Position numbers and translations under genes: made by a program. Positions 1 through 8,844 of a stretch of 64,000 bases of DNA are shown piece after piece. Where the stretch lies: positions 1,426,001 to 1,490,000 of the forward strand of contig CAVRUZ010000002.1 of assembly GCA_963724495.1 (NCBI GenBank), read 5' to 3'. The notes below the pieces were generated by a model. That model saw nothing but the letters and a program-made list of their open reading frames with translations, ran no database searches and was not told the origin of the DNA. The stretch's first letter is position 1; every line of letters starts with the position of its first letter. This DNA comes from CAVRUZ01 sp963724495. GTDB taxonomy: Bacteria > Actinomycetota > Actinomycetes > Propionibacteriales > DAIQRJ01.

Positions 1-155
1 TCTGGGGTTGAAGGGCGGCGCGTCGCCACGGCAGTTGCAGCCTGCCCCGCACTCAGAACGCGTTGGCCCACGCGAGAGCCATGATCAGGGCGGAGCTTGG
101 CGAACGCTTGGTAGGCGGGCGTCGGCGACCTCCTTGCCAGTCGCTGACACCATCG

Positions 156-821
156 TCACGAAGATGTCCCATCTGATGGACGTGAGTCGTCCCACTGAGC
201 GCACGAAGCAGTCCCAAGGGCAACCTGCACCCGCTCGGCGAAGTCCCCATCCATGTTGATCGTGGGCAAGCCAACGCTGGTCGCCTCGCTCGCCACTATC
301 GCCCCGTACTCGCAGATCATCTCGGCGATGGCGCGGAACGTGGTGTCGCGCTTCGTGAAGGCAGTGGCCCAATCGTTTCGCGTCTGGTGGTGGAGTGCCC
401 CGACGGTCTGATCGACGTCAGTGCGGTACGCGAACAACGAAGTTAGGTTTCTCGGTGCTGTACCTGAGATTAGGTCCGCAACCGCGATGGGTTCGACCTG
501 GTAGCCCTCCACCACGAACGGGTTGCCGTCATCCAGGGCGTACTCGACGACGTCGCGAATCGCTGACCAGGTCGAGGCAGCCTTGGTGCGGTAATTGCCG
601 ATGATCTGATCGAGCGTGAAGTTCGCGTACTTGGTGTCGTTGTCCCGGAACGTTCCCGGCAACCGAGGCAGCAGTCGTTGGGCATGCACTTCATCGAGGT
701 ACCCGGAGATCGCAGTCGTCAGGTAGTCGGCCGGGAGGAAACTGCTGCCTGCTTCCAACGCCCATGCTCGCGCGATCGTGGTCTTGCCGCACCTGGGTGG
801 TCCGCCAATGAGGGTGATCAT
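156..821 (-). CDS. P-loop NTPase of unknown function (AAA/kinase-like)
   Basis: A 221-residue protein that opens with a Walker A loop (GGPPRCGKTT, residues 6-15) directly after the start, the layout of small nucleotide or metabolite kinases such as the AAA_33 or shikimate-kinase-like groups. Further on are an aspartate-rich segment (YALDDGNPFVVEGYQ, about residue 93) that could form the Walker B strand and an arginine/lysine-rich stretch (about residues 145-160) that could be the lid. I do not recognise a specific family and propose no substrate. It ends 156 bases from the window edge and is transcribed downstream of ychF with only 10 bases between them, so the two may share a transcript. Confidence 0.6.
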   Translation of the reverse strand: MITLIGGPPRCGKTTIARAWALEAGSSFLPADYLTTAISGYLDEVHAQRLLPRLPGTFRDNDTKYANFTLDQIIGNYRTKAASTWSAIRDVVEYALDDGNPFVVEGYQVEPIAVADLISGTAPRNLTSLFAYRTDVDQTVGALHHQTRNDWATAFTKRDTTFRAIAEMICEYGAIVASEATSVGLPTINMDGDFAERVQVALGTASCAQWDDSRPSDGTSS

Positions 822-831
822 TGGCAGCGGC

Positions 832-1923
832 TCAGGCCTTCGGACGTGAGGTGATGTTGAAGCGGAACTCCACCACGTCGCCGTCGCGCATGAGGTAGTC
901 CTTGCCCTCGATGCGGACCTTGCCGAGGGACCGAGCCTTCAACAGGGAGCCGGCGGCCATCAGCTCCTCGTAGGCGATCACTTCCGCCTTGATGAAGCCC
1001 CGCTGGAAATCGGTGTGGATGACACCTGCAGCCTCGGGAGCCGTTGCAGCCTTGCGGATCGTCCAGGCACGGGACTCCTTCGGCCCGGCGGTGAGGAAGG
1101 TCTGCAGGCCCAGTGTCTCGAAGCCCACACGAGCGAGATGGTCGAGACCTGGTTCACCGATTCCCATCTCCACAAGGAAATCGCGGGCCTCGTCCGGCTC
1201 CATCTCCACCAGCTCCGACTCGATCTTCGCGTCGAGGAAGATCGCCTCGGCGGGCGCCACCAGTGCAGCCAGGTCGGTACGCAGCTGCTCGTCGGCGAGT
1301 TCGTCGGTGTCGCAGTTGAAGACGTAGATGAAGGGCTTGGCCGTGAGCAGGAACAACTCGCGGACACCTGCGGTGTCGAAGCCCGCCGCGTAGAGCGTCC
1401 GGCCGTCCTCCAGGACCTCCTGTGCGTCCTTCGCGGCCTGCAGGAACGGGATGCGTACCTTGTTGGTCCTGGCTTCTTTCTCCAACCGGGGCAGGGCTTT
1501 CTCGATGCTCTGCAGGTCGGCGATGATCAGCTCGGTGGTGATCGTGTCGATGTCACCACGCGGATCGACATCGCCATCCACGTGCGAGACGTCCGGGTCG
1601 CGGAAGGCTCGCGTCACCTGGCAGATCGCATCGGCCTCGCGGATGTGGGAGAGGAAGGCGTTGCCCATCCCCTCGCCCTTGCTGGCGCCGCGGACGATCC
1701 CCGCGATGTCGACGAAGCTCACGGTCGCCGGGACGATCCGGGCCGAGTCGTACAGGCTCGCCAGTTGAGGCAGCCGCGGGTCGGGTACTCCGACAACGCC
1801 CACATTGGGCTCGATCGTGGCGAACGGGTAGTTCGCCGCCAGCACGTCGTTGCGCGTCAGGGCGTTGAAGAGCGTTGACTTGCCGGCGTTGGGCAGTCCG
1901 ACGATGCCGATGGTGAGGGCCAC
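832..1923 (-). CDS. ychF: Redox-regulated ribosome-binding ATPase YchF
   Basis: YchF is an Obg-family P-loop ATPase that binds ribosomes and is linked to translation and oxidative-stress control. The start is the GTG at 1923, which gives VALTIGIVGLPNAGKST, the canonical YchF N-terminus, and 363 residues, the family's usual length. An earlier in-frame start at 1974 would add 17 unrelated residues. G1 is GLPNAGKS (residues 9-16), switch II contains DIAGIVRGASKG, and the usual NKxD is replaced by an NxD-type sequence (FNCDTDE), as expected in the ATP-preferring YchF group. The C-terminus carries the TGS domain. It is followed closely by the small P-loop gene on the same strand. Confidence 0.96.
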   Translation of the reverse strand: MALTIGIVGLPNAGKSTLFNALTRNDVLAANYPFATIEPNVGVVGVPDPRLPQLASLYDSARIVPATVSFVDIAGIVRGASKGEGMGNAFLSHIREADAICQVTRAFRDPDVSHVDGDVDPRGDIDTITTELIIADLQSIEKALPRLEKEARTNKVRIPFLQAAKDAQEVLEDGRTLYAAGFDTAGVRELFLLTAKPFIYVFNCDTDELADEQLRTDLAALVAPAEAIFLDAKIESELVEMEPDEARDFLVEMGIGEPGLDHLARVGFETLGLQTFLTAGPKESRAWTIRKAATAPEAAGVIHTDFQRGFIKAEVIAYEELMAAGSLLKARSLGKVRIEGKDYLMRDGDVVEFRFNITSRPKA

Positions 1924-2017
1924 GTCGGACAAGGGTATTGCCGCTCGGTGACTTACCCGAATCGTCGCGTGCAAGATCGGACTCCACTTGACGCGGCGGC
2001 GCCGGGGCCACGCTCAG

Positions 2018-2920
2018 TCAGCTCGCTGAGCGCCATCTGGCGTCAGATTCGGCACGCGCGCCGTTCCCGATCGCGCTACGGATCTCGCCGAGCACGCGCT
2101 CCGGTTCGTCGACCAGGTCCGCCCAGGTGAACCGAAGGCATCGCCAGCCGGCCAGTTCCAGCAGGTTCTGCCGTCGGCGGTCCTCCGCGAACGCGCTCCT
2201 GGTTCCGTGCGTTGCCCAGCCATCGACCTCGATGAGCCAGCGCGCGGAGGGGAAGGCGACGTCGGCGAAGTAGGTGCGACCCTCGCCGACTTGGATGGGG
2301 TGATTGCTCCGCCAGCCAGTGAACCCGCCGGCACGCAGGAGACGATGCAACAGCCGCTCGCCTCGCGACCACGGCTCGTCCCGCGAGTCCAGCATCACCT
2401 CGGCTCGCCGTCTGTTGCCTGCCCGGCCTGGCATGTCGGCCAGGGCGGTCCGCAGCTGCGCGAGACTCGCCAGGCGCCTGCGGAGAACGAGGTCTATCGC
2501 CGACCCTCCGTCGTCGGCCGCCAAGTCGATGGCTGCCGTCGCCGGATGAGCGAGGCGAATGCCGGATCGATCGACCACCCATTCACCCGGATAGGTGCGA
2601 CGGGAGAAGCGGATGCGCACTCCGTCGACGTGCCGCGTCCGGCAGGCGACATCGACCACCGACGCGTTGACGTCGGCGGGAAGCACGAGTGCCAGGGCAG
2701 CTGTTCCGACGATCACCCCGTCGGGTGCGCAGGCCATGGCTGCGGCTGCCAACACCTCCAGCCGATCGGCAGTGTCTGCTCTCGCGTAGATCCCGGGGAG
2801 CACGGCGATCAGCCGCCCAGCGGCCCGCGCCGAGCGGATGGAGCCGCGAAGGTTCGGAAAGTCGCGGGCACGCAGCACCGCGTGTTGTCCCAGGTGGTGC
2901 TCCAGTTCAGGCCACGTCAC
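2018..2920 (-). CDS. DUF559 endonuclease-like protein with AbiEi-like N-terminus
   Basis: A 300-residue protein. The C-terminal third has the Vsr/DUF559 nuclease fold signature: a hydrophobic strand ending in LIEVDGWATHG (about residues 228-238), then an arginine-rich helix (AEDRRRQNLLE), then the strand WRCLRFTW. The acidic residue of EVDG and the later residues are the presumed metal site. The N-terminal half (about 1-180) resembles the wHTH/DUF of AbiEi-type antitoxin proteins, including the RDFPNLRGSIRSARAAGRL region. Such proteins are common in actinobacteria, often in several copies, with unknown biological role. The last ten or so codons lie inside an inverted repeat whose partner is about 1 kb away, just upstream of the gene. 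Confidence 0.75.
   Translation of the reverse strand: MTWPELEHHLGQHAVLRARDFPNLRGSIRSARAAGRLIAVLPGIYARADTADRLEVLAAAAMACAPDGVIVGTAALALVLPADVNASVVDVACRTRHVDGVRIRFSRRTYPGEWVVDRSGIRLAHPATAAIDLAADDGGSAIDLVLRRRLASLAQLRTALADMPGRAGNRRRAEVMLDSRDEPWSRGERLLHRLLRAGGFTGWRSNHPIQVGEGRTYFADVAFPSARWLIEVDGWATHGTRSAFAEDRRRQNLLELAGWRCLRFTWADLVDEPERVLGEIRSAIGNGARAESDARWRSAS
2031..2062. repeat. Left copy of 32-bp inverted repeat flanking DUF559 gene
   Basis: The reverse complement of this segment matches positions 3006-3037 with 29 of 32 bases identical, including a 17-base perfect core (TCTGACGCCAGATGGCG). It overlaps the 3' end of the DUF559 coding region. The core itself contains a shorter dyad around CGCCA-TC-TGGCG. 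Confidence 0.8.
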
Positions 2921-3005
2921 TGCCCGACCATGGACCAGCCCGCACCCGCGAGGATCAGCTCCTGGAGCGAGGTGTGGATCACCGCATGAGGTGACGCGCC
3001 CTGTG

Positions 3006-3037
3006 GGCGAGCGTGCGGATTCTGACGCCAGATGGCG
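3006..3037. repeat. Right copy of 32-bp inverted repeat flanking DUF559 gene
   Basis: Partner of 2031-2062 in inverted orientation. Here the core is extended into an almost perfect dyad, GACGCCA-GA-TGGCGTC. It lies about 85 bases upstream of the DUF559 start, so this copy could also act as an operator or a hairpin in the leader. The 211-base gap 2921-3131 holds nothing else I can support. Confidence 0.8.
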
Positions 3038-3131
3038 TCTGTGCAGATGGCTGAGCGCGCGTCACCGCGGCTGGCGCGAACTGGGGTCCGATTTGGCACG
3101 CCGACGCCCAGACAGCCGAGGAGTGGGCCGA

Positions 3132-4154
3132 CTACCGCGGGCCCCCGGTGATGGCCCCTGGGTGGTCGAGGACCCAGGCGCTGATGTCCACGAGCCGCAT
3201 CCGGCTGGGAGTGAGCAGGTGAGCCGCCGGGTCTCCCATGAACGCGGCCATCGCCGACAGGTAGAGCGGTACGGCGGCCAGGTACTGGTCGAACGCCGTG
3301 CGCTCCAGCGACGAGAGCTCGTCCCCGTTCGCCACCTCGTAGCTGTCGAACAGACGACGTGCCTCGTCGACCGCGAAGCCCGCCTCGAGGCCCCGGTCGT
3401 CCGGCCGGAGCATGATCCAGGCCATGGCGTACGCCAGGTCGTGGACTCGCGGACGGACGGCCGTGAAGCCGAGGTCGAGCACGAGCGCCGAGCCGTCCGG
3501 CCGGAGACTCACGTTGCCCAGGCGGGCGTCACCGTGCACCAGCTGGCTCGGGAGCTGCCCGGCCGGGATCCAGCGCCGGCCCAGCTGGTGCGACAAGGTG
3601 GTCACCCGCTCCAGCTCAGCCCTGCCCGGGCCGGGAGCCACCCGCCCGCGAAGAGACGCCAGGTAGCGACGGACGGTGGCTGGTGGTCCGTACGTGGCGA
3701 CCAGCGGACGAGGTAGTCGAAGGTCGTCAACGGTGGCCCATACCCGGTGCAACTTGCCGATCACCTCAAAGAGCCATCGATAGCTCTGCCACGTTGCCGC
3801 GGGCTTGATGTGTGGCGCGTAGCGCTCCAACTCGGCCACCCTGCCGGCGATCGTGAAGGTCTCGCGACCACCGCGGGGCACCGGCTCCGCGGCGCCAACC
3901 CCTTCGAACACCGTCGCCCGCTTCAGCCGGCGCTCCGCCACCACCCTCCGCCGGGATACGAACGGCTGGTGGATCCGCAGGACCAGGCCGGGATCGCGCA
4001 GGTGCAGGTTGCGGCTCATCGTCCCGCCGAGCTGCTCGACCTGCGTGCCTGGCGCGATCTGCTCGATGACCTCGACGACGGCAGGGTGGTCGGCCCGGAT
4101 CAGGTCCGGGTCGTCGGGATCCTCCGGGGCGTAGGCATCTCGCAGGGACGGCAC
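3132..4154 (-). CDS. APH-family phosphotransferase
   Basis: An aminoglycoside/choline-kinase-like (APH, protein-kinase fold) protein of about 340 residues. The Brenner motif is LVHGDARLGNVSL with the catalytic aspartate in HGD. The DFG-equivalent is DLGF, followed by DLAYAMAW. The N-lobe region TMSRNLHLRDPGLVLRIHQP resembles the nucleotide-binding lobe. The start chosen is GTG 4154, with TTG 4157 nearly as good, because an AAGGAGAGG ribosome-binding site lies 8-11 bases upstream. A longer reading frame upstream overlaps the divergent rmuC gene and looks non-coding. The substrate cannot be inferred; most chromosomal APH proteins act on small metabolites, and nothing here indicates drug resistance. 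Confidence 0.8.
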   Translation of the reverse strand: MPSLRDAYAPEDPDDPDLIRADHPAVVEVIEQIAPGTQVEQLGGTMSRNLHLRDPGLVLRIHQPFVSRRRVVAERRLKRATVFEGVGAAEPVPRGGRETFTIAGRVAELERYAPHIKPAATWQSYRWLFEVIGKLHRVWATVDDLRLPRPLVATYGPPATVRRYLASLRGRVAPGPGRAELERVTTLSHQLGRRWIPAGQLPSQLVHGDARLGNVSLRPDGSALVLDLGFTAVRPRVHDLAYAMAWIMLRPDDRGLEAGFAVDEARRLFDSYEVANGDELSSLERTAFDQYLAAVPLYLSAMAAFMGDPAAHLLTPSRMRLVDISAWVLDHPGAITGGPR

Positions 4155-4269
4155 CAACCCATCCTCTCCTTCACGGTGCCTCGCCGGCTTCAGGGCTGCT
4201 GCTGACGATCTGATGCTGCTGGTGCTGTCTTGGGCCCGAATTGTCGGTGGTTGCTGCCACGCTTGTGGC

Positions 4270-5391
4270 ATGACATCGGCCTCGATCACCGTCGCACTCC
4301 TGGCGCTCGCCGTCGGGGTGGCACTGGGGGTGGTGCTGTCGACGCTCCTTCGCCGAAGCCCGGACCATCGGGTCAGCGACACGGTGGCAGCGACCTCTGC
4401 CGTGGTCTCACCGGTCAGCGAGGGCATGCACCGCCTCGAGGACCGCATCCGCGAGTTCGAGCAGACCCACGCCGCCGGACAGGCCACGCTGCGCACCCAG
4501 ATCGAGGCCGTCCGTCAGTCGGGCGAGGCCGTCCGGCGCGAGGCGTCGCTGCTGAGCGGCGCACTGCGCAAGCCACATGCGCGCGGGCAGTGGGGCGAGA
4601 TGCACCTCCGCCGCACGGTGGAGGCGGCCGGGCTACGCGACCGGGTCGACTTCGACTGTCAGGTCCATGTTCCCGGCGTCGACGGCGCCCTGCGTCCCGA
4701 CATGGTCGTTCACCTGCCCGGAGGAGCCCGGGTGGTGGTCGACGCCAAGGTGCCGCTGGCCTCGTTCCTCGAGGCAACCGACGCCGACGACCTCGACGAG
4801 CGCGCGGGTCTGCTGGCGAGCCACACCCGGCATGTCCGCACCCACGTCGAGCAGCTGGCCTCCAAGCGCTACTGGGCGGCGCTCGGTCCTACGCCGGAGT
4901 TCGTGGTCATGTTCCTGCCCAGCGAGAGCTTCCTGTCGAGCGCTCTGGAGGCCGACCCGGCCCTGCTCGACTTCGCCTTTGCCCGCGGGGTGATCCCAGC
5001 CACGCCGACCACCCTGGTCGCACTGCTGCGCACGGTGGCGCTCAGCTGGAGCACGCAGACGATGGCCGACAACGCCAAGTCGGTCTTCGCCGCGGCCCGC
5101 GACCTGCAGTCGCGGTTCGCCACGTTCGCCGAGCACCTGACCAAGGTCGGCCGCACCCTGGACTCCTCCGTCGGCGCCTACAACGCAGCTGTCGGCTCGT
5201 TCGAGACCAGGGTGGCGCCGAGCCTGCGCCGGATCGCCGATCTGGACACGTCGGCTGCCACCCCGGCGGTTCCAGAACCCAGCACGTCGCGGGCGCGTCC
5301 GCTTGCGCCGGTCGACGAACCGGACGCGATCGAGGCGTCCGGCACCGAGGTGTCCGGGATCGAGGCGTCGGAGATCGGACGGTCGGCCTGA
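4270..5391 (+). CDS. rmuC: RmuC-family DNA recombination protein
   Basis: RmuC proteins are membrane-anchored, coiled-coil, nuclease-fold proteins that limit recombination at inverted repeats. The start is ATG 4270 (373 residues). An N-terminal membrane segment (about residues 5-27) is followed by a charged coiled-coil (about 40-95) and then the RmuC domain with WGEMHLRRTVEAAG, DMVVHLPGGARVVVDAKVP and FVVMFLPSESFL. The aspartate and lysine in VVDAK match the PD-(D/E)XK-like core. A low-complexity glutamate/valine/serine tail (about 345-370, with EVSG/EASG repeats) follows the domain. It is divergent from the APH gene across a 115-base gap and is not in an obvious operon. Confidence 0.93.
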   Translation: MTSASITVALLALAVGVALGVVLSTLLRRSPDHRVSDTVAATSAVVSPVSEGMHRLEDRIREFEQTHAAGQATLRTQIEAVRQSGEAVRREASLLSGALRKPHARGQWGEMHLRRTVEAAGLRDRVDFDCQVHVPGVDGALRPDMVVHLPGGARVVVDAKVPLASFLEATDADDLDERAGLLASHTRHVRTHVEQLASKRYWAALGPTPEFVVMFLPSESFLSSALEADPALLDFAFARGVIPATPTTLVALLRTVALSWSTQTMADNAKSVFAAARDLQSRFATFAEHLTKVGRTLDSSVGAYNAAVGSFETRVAPSLRRIADLDTSAATPAVPEPSTSRARPLAPVDEPDAIEASGTEVSGIEASEIGRSA

Positions 5392-5437
5392 GGCGCCCAC
5401 CTCAGTGAGCGCGGGCCAGGCCCAGCCCTACTGAGAC

Positions 5438-6451
5438 CTAGCCGGCGGCGGCCTTGGCCTTGAGGTCTCGGCGAAGCTCGGGCGGAAGGGCGAAGATCAG
5501 GCTCTCCTCTGCCGTCCTGACTTCTTCGGCTCCGCCGAACCCGCGCTCGGCCAGCAGATCGAGCACACCCTGGACCAGCTCGTCGGGCACCGACGCGCCA
5601 GACGTGACGCCCACGACCGAAGCGCCTTCCAGCCAGCTGTCCTGCACCTCGGTGACGTTGTCCACGCGATAGGCCGACCGTGCACCGGCGTCGAGCGCGA
5701 CCTCAACGAGACGCACGGAGTTCGAGGAGTTCTGCGAGCCGACGACGATCACCACGTCGGCGTTCGCGGCGATCTCCTTCACGGCCACCTGCCGGTTCTG
5801 CGTCGCGTAGCAGATGTCGTCCGATGGCGGGTCGAGCAGCAACGGGAACCGGCGGCGGATGGCGCCCACGGTCTCCATCGTCTCGTCGACGCTCAACGTG
5901 GTCTGCGACAGCCAGGCGACCTTCTCCGGATCCCGGACGTTGAGCGCGTCCACATCGCCAGGGGTCTGCACCAGAGTGATGTTGGCGGGAGCCTCTCCGG
6001 ACGTGCCCTCGACCTCCTCGTGGCCGGCGTGGCCGATCAGGAGGATGTCGTAGTCGTCGGCCGCGAACCGCTTCGCCTCGTGGTGCACCTTGGTGACCAG
6101 CGGGCAGGTCGCGTCGATCGTCCGGAGGTCGCGCTGCTTGGCCTGTTCGTGCACCTGCGGCGAGACGCCGTGCGCCGAGAACACGGTGATCGCGCCGTGC
6201 GGGACCTCGTCGAGCTCCTCGACGAAGATCGCGCCGCGCTTCTCCAGGTCGGCCACCACGTGCAGGTTGTGCACGATCTGCTTGCGCACGTACACCGGGC
6301 GGCCGTACAGCTCCAGCGCCTTCTCCACGGTGATGACAGCCCGGTCGACTCCGGCGCAGTACCCGCGAGGGGCGGCGAGGAGTACGCGCTTGCCGGCGTT
6401 GGCAGCCGTTGGGTCGAGCGCGTCCGGGGCGTTGCCGAGGGGTTCAGGCAT
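5438..6451 (-). CDS. ispH: 4-hydroxy-3-methylbut-2-enyl diphosphate reductase
   Basis: IspH (LytB) is the last enzyme of the MEP isoprenoid pathway and makes IPP and DMAPP from HMBPP using a [4Fe-4S] cluster. The three cluster cysteines are present in APRGYCAGVDRA, in the DATCPLVTKVH segment and in SDDICYATQNRQ. The substrate-binding histidines are in QIVHNLHV and VFSAHGVSP, and VVGSQNSSNS is intact. I chose ATG 6451 (337 residues). Upstream in-frame starts (6460, 6586) run into the start region of the divergent xseA. The 91-base divergent gap should hold both promoters. Confidence 0.95.
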   Translation of the reverse strand: MPEPLGNAPDALDPTAANAGKRVLLAAPRGYCAGVDRAVITVEKALELYGRPVYVRKQIVHNLHVVADLEKRGAIFVEELDEVPHGAITVFSAHGVSPQVHEQAKQRDLRTIDATCPLVTKVHHEAKRFAADDYDILLIGHAGHEEVEGTSGEAPANITLVQTPGDVDALNVRDPEKVAWLSQTTLSVDETMETVGAIRRRFPLLLDPPSDDICYATQNRQVAVKEIAANADVVIVVGSQNSSNSVRLVEVALDAGARSAYRVDNVTEVQDSWLEGASVVGVTSGASVPDELVQGVLDLLAERGFGGAEEVRTAEESLIFALPPELRRDLKAKAAAG

Positions 6452-6542
6452 ACCTGCCATGGTAGGTGCGGCCCCCTGCCGCGGCCTTATCGGCGACCTC
6501 GCGACGGGCGATGCGTCGGTTCGGATCGGTAGGGTCGCCGCC

Positions 6543-7802
6543 ATGCCGGTGCAGACGACCCCCGATGCGCCGATGCCGGTCCGCACGCTGGCGATGAACG
6601 TCGCATCCTGGATCGACCGCCTCGGTTCGGTGTGGATCGAGGGCCAGGTCGCTCAGCTCCGGTCGCGCGCGGGGACCAACGTGGTCTGGATAACGCTGCG
6701 CGATCCCCTCGCCGACGTGTCGGTGACCGTCACCGCCAAGCGGCAGATCTTCGACATCGTCGACCCACCGGTCGCCGAGGGCGCCAAGATCGTGGTCAAC
6801 GCCAAGGCCGAGTACTACCTCACCCGAGGCTCCTTGTCCTTCGCCGCAAGGGAGATCAGGCCGGTCGGGCTCGGTGACCTGCTGGCCCGGCTCGAACGAC
6901 TGAAGCGGCTGCTCGCGGCCGAAGGACTGTTCGCCGCCGACCGCAAACGAACCCTGCCGTTCCTGCCGCGCCGGGTCGGGTTGATCTGCGGTCGCGACTC
7001 CGCCGCGGAGCACGACGTCCTGACCAACGCCCGGGCGCGCTGGCCGGCCGTCGAGTTCGCGGTCCGCAACGTGCCGGTCCAGGGCACCCAGGCCGTCCAG
7101 CACATCCTGCTCAGCTTCGCCGAACTCGAGCGCGACCCGAGCGTCGACGTCATCGTGATCACCCGAGGTGGTGGGTCGCTCGAGGACCTGCTCCCGTTCA
7201 GCGACGAGGCGCTGCTGCGCGCGGTCGCAGAGGCACGGACGCCCGTGGTTTCCGCCATCGGGCACGAGACCGACACGCCGCTGCTGGACCTCGTCGCCGA
7301 CGTTCGCGCCTCTACCCCGACCGACGCCGCACGCGTGCTGGTGCCCGATGTCGCGGAGGAGCTGGCCGGTGTGGTGCTGACCGTCGAGCGGATGCGGTCG
7401 TCGATCGGCCGGTTGCTCGACAGCGAGCGGGCTGCGCTCACCGAGATCCGCCGGCGGCCCGTCCTGGCCGATCCGCATGCGCTGCTGCGGTCGCGAGACG
7501 AGGAGGTGGCGGCGCTGCTGGGCCGGGTTCGCCAGACGTCCAGGCACCATCTGCGCCGGGCGGCCGACGACATCGAGCACCACACCGCGCGGGTGCGAGC
7601 GCTCTCGCCGCTGGCCACGCTCAAGCGCGGGTACGCCGTCGTGCAGGACAGCGAGGGTGCGGCCGTCCGCACGGTCGAGCAGCTCAGCGACCGCGACCGG
7701 GTGCGCGTGTGGGTCGCCGACGGCCGCTTCGATGCCGACGTCGCCGGATCGCCGAGCAAGCTCGCCAGGGACCAGCCAGGGAATCAGCAGGAGGACGCAT
7801 GA
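6543..7802 (+). CDS. xseA: Exodeoxyribonuclease VII large subunit
   Basis: XseA with XseB forms exonuclease VII, which degrades single-stranded DNA in both directions. The start is ATG 6543 (419 residues); the open frame extends upstream into the ispH region but carries no XseA sequence there. An N-terminal OB-fold (about 20-110, WIEGQVAQLRSRAGTNVVWI) is followed by the catalytic domain with RVGLICGRDSAAEHDVL, VDVIVITRGGGSLEDL and the GHETDTPLLDLVADVRASTPTDAA motif. A long coiled-coil region follows, then the C-terminal KRGYAVVQ segment. The stop overlaps the xseB start by four bases (ATGA), so the two are translationally coupled. Confidence 0.96.
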   Translation: MPVQTTPDAPMPVRTLAMNVASWIDRLGSVWIEGQVAQLRSRAGTNVVWITLRDPLADVSVTVTAKRQIFDIVDPPVAEGAKIVVNAKAEYYLTRGSLSFAAREIRPVGLGDLLARLERLKRLLAAEGLFAADRKRTLPFLPRRVGLICGRDSAAEHDVLTNARARWPAVEFAVRNVPVQGTQAVQHILLSFAELERDPSVDVIVITRGGGSLEDLLPFSDEALLRAVAEARTPVVSAIGHETDTPLLDLVADVRASTPTDAARVLVPDVAEELAGVVLTVERMRSSIGRLLDSERAALTEIRRRPVLADPHALLRSRDEEVAALLGRVRQTSRHHLRRAADDIEHHTARVRALSPLATLKRGYAVVQDSEGAAVRTVEQLSDRDRVRVWVADGRFDADVAGSPSKLARDQPGNQQEDA

Positions 7803-8038
7803 GCGACAAGACCGACGAGCCTGCGGCGGCATCCGACGTCGACGCGCTCGGCTACGAACAGGCCCGGGCGGAACTCGTCGACACGGTCCGACGACTCGAG
7901 CAGGGCGGAGCAACGCTCGAGGAGTCCCTGGCGTTGTGGGAGCGCGGGGAGCAACTGGCCGCTGCCTGCCAGCGCTGGCTCGACGGCGCGCGCAAACGCC
8001 TCGACGCCGTCGTCGCGGGGAAAGAGGACGAGGGCTGA
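7799..8038 (+). CDS. xseB: Exodeoxyribonuclease VII small subunit
   Basis: A 79-residue XseB. The conserved helical hairpin is visible: LGYEQARAELVDTVRRLEQG, then LEESLALWERGEQLAAACQ, then LDGARKRLD. The small subunits decorate the XseA coiled-coil arms. The start ATG 7799 overlaps the xseA stop by four bases. A longer reading from 7709 would be out of place, since it lies inside xseA. It is convergent with the following DUF1707 gene across 42 bases. Confidence 0.95.
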   Translation: MSDKTDEPAAASDVDALGYEQARAELVDTVRRLEQGGATLEESLALWERGEQLAAACQRWLDGARKRLDAVVAGKEDEG

Positions 8039-8080
8039 CGGCCTTCGAGCCCGATCGCGCTTGCTGACCGAGCGCGCCGC

Positions 8081-8794
8081 CTACTCGTCGTCTGCGTTGG
8101 ACTTGCCCTTGGACTTGCGCGCCTTGATCTTGACGTCGACCCCACCCATGATCGCGACGCCCTTGATCAGCAGGACCGGCGCATCGGGGCCGAGGTCGTC
8201 GCGGGTCGAGCCGCCCTTGGGGCCGTCGAATCCGCCCATGAACGGAACGCCGGCCACCCGCACGATGATGTCGTCGGGGACCGTGATGTCGATCCCGCCC
8301 ATCAGGCAGTTGGCAAAGACCGTGGTCTCGGCAGCGGTGAAGACGGCATCCCGGAAGTCGAGGCTGACGCCGCCCATCACTGCAAGCGCCGTGAACTTCT
8401 CGCTGACGGTCCAGACACCGGAGCGGTCGGCACCGCCGAAGATCGCGACGGCTCCGCTCGACGTGTGCGAGCCGGGTCGTCCCAGCTGACGGGCCGGGGC
8501 CCGCGACACCGTCGACTGCGTCTCGAACTCCGCAGTTGCCGCCATCGGAAGCCGGTCGCGTGCTCCGGGCAGGTCGGCCGCCACGGGTACCAGCTCGGCG
8601 TAGGTCTTGGCCCGGTAGACCGTCTCGAGGCGTTCGTCGAGCTCGTCCATCGTGAGCCTGCCGTCACCGGCCGCGTCGCGCAGGAGCTCGGCGACCTGGT
8701 GCCGCTCGGCGTCGGAGATCCGAAGACTCAGGGGCCCGGTCACCGCCGGGCGCGCAGGTACGGGCGGCTGCGGCTGCGGTTCGGCCTCGGACAT
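8081..8794 (-). CDS. DUF1707 / LiaF-like cell-wall-active regulator
   Basis: A 237-residue protein. The DUF1707 domain (about residues 20-75) has the signature LRISDAERHQVAELLRDAAGDGRLTMDELDERLE. A beta-rich repeat region (about 120-220) follows and resembles the DUF2154/LiaF C-terminal domain (VFGGADRSGVW, ALMGGVSLDFRDA, CLMGGIDITVPDD, IMGGVDVKIKA). A proline/glutamine-rich N-terminus precedes the domain and no membrane helix is obvious. The start is ATG 8794. In firmicutes LiaF-type beta domains sense envelope stress; in actinobacteria DUF1707 proteins are uncharacterised. It lies in tandem with a second DUF1707 gene on the same strand, 50 bases downstream of that gene's stop. Confidence 0.85.
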   Translation of the reverse strand: MSEAEPQPQPPVPARPAVTGPLSLRISDAERHQVAELLRDAAGDGRLTMDELDERLETVYRAKTYAELVPVAADLPGARDRLPMAATAEFETQSTVSRAPARQLGRPGSHTSSGAVAIFGGADRSGVWTVSEKFTALAVMGGVSLDFRDAVFTAAETTVFANCLMGGIDITVPDDIIVRVAGVPFMGGFDGPKGGSTRDDLGPDAPVLLIKGVAIMGGVDVKIKARKSKGKSNADDE

Positions 8795-8844
8795 GGCGCC
8801 GAGTGTAGGTGGCGTGGAGGCTCGGGGTACTGCTGCATATCCGG

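Noticed and set aside
1..155. Short open frames at the left edge
   Set aside because: No family resemblance and no ribosome-binding site. Probably non-coding, or the end of a gene whose start is outside the window.
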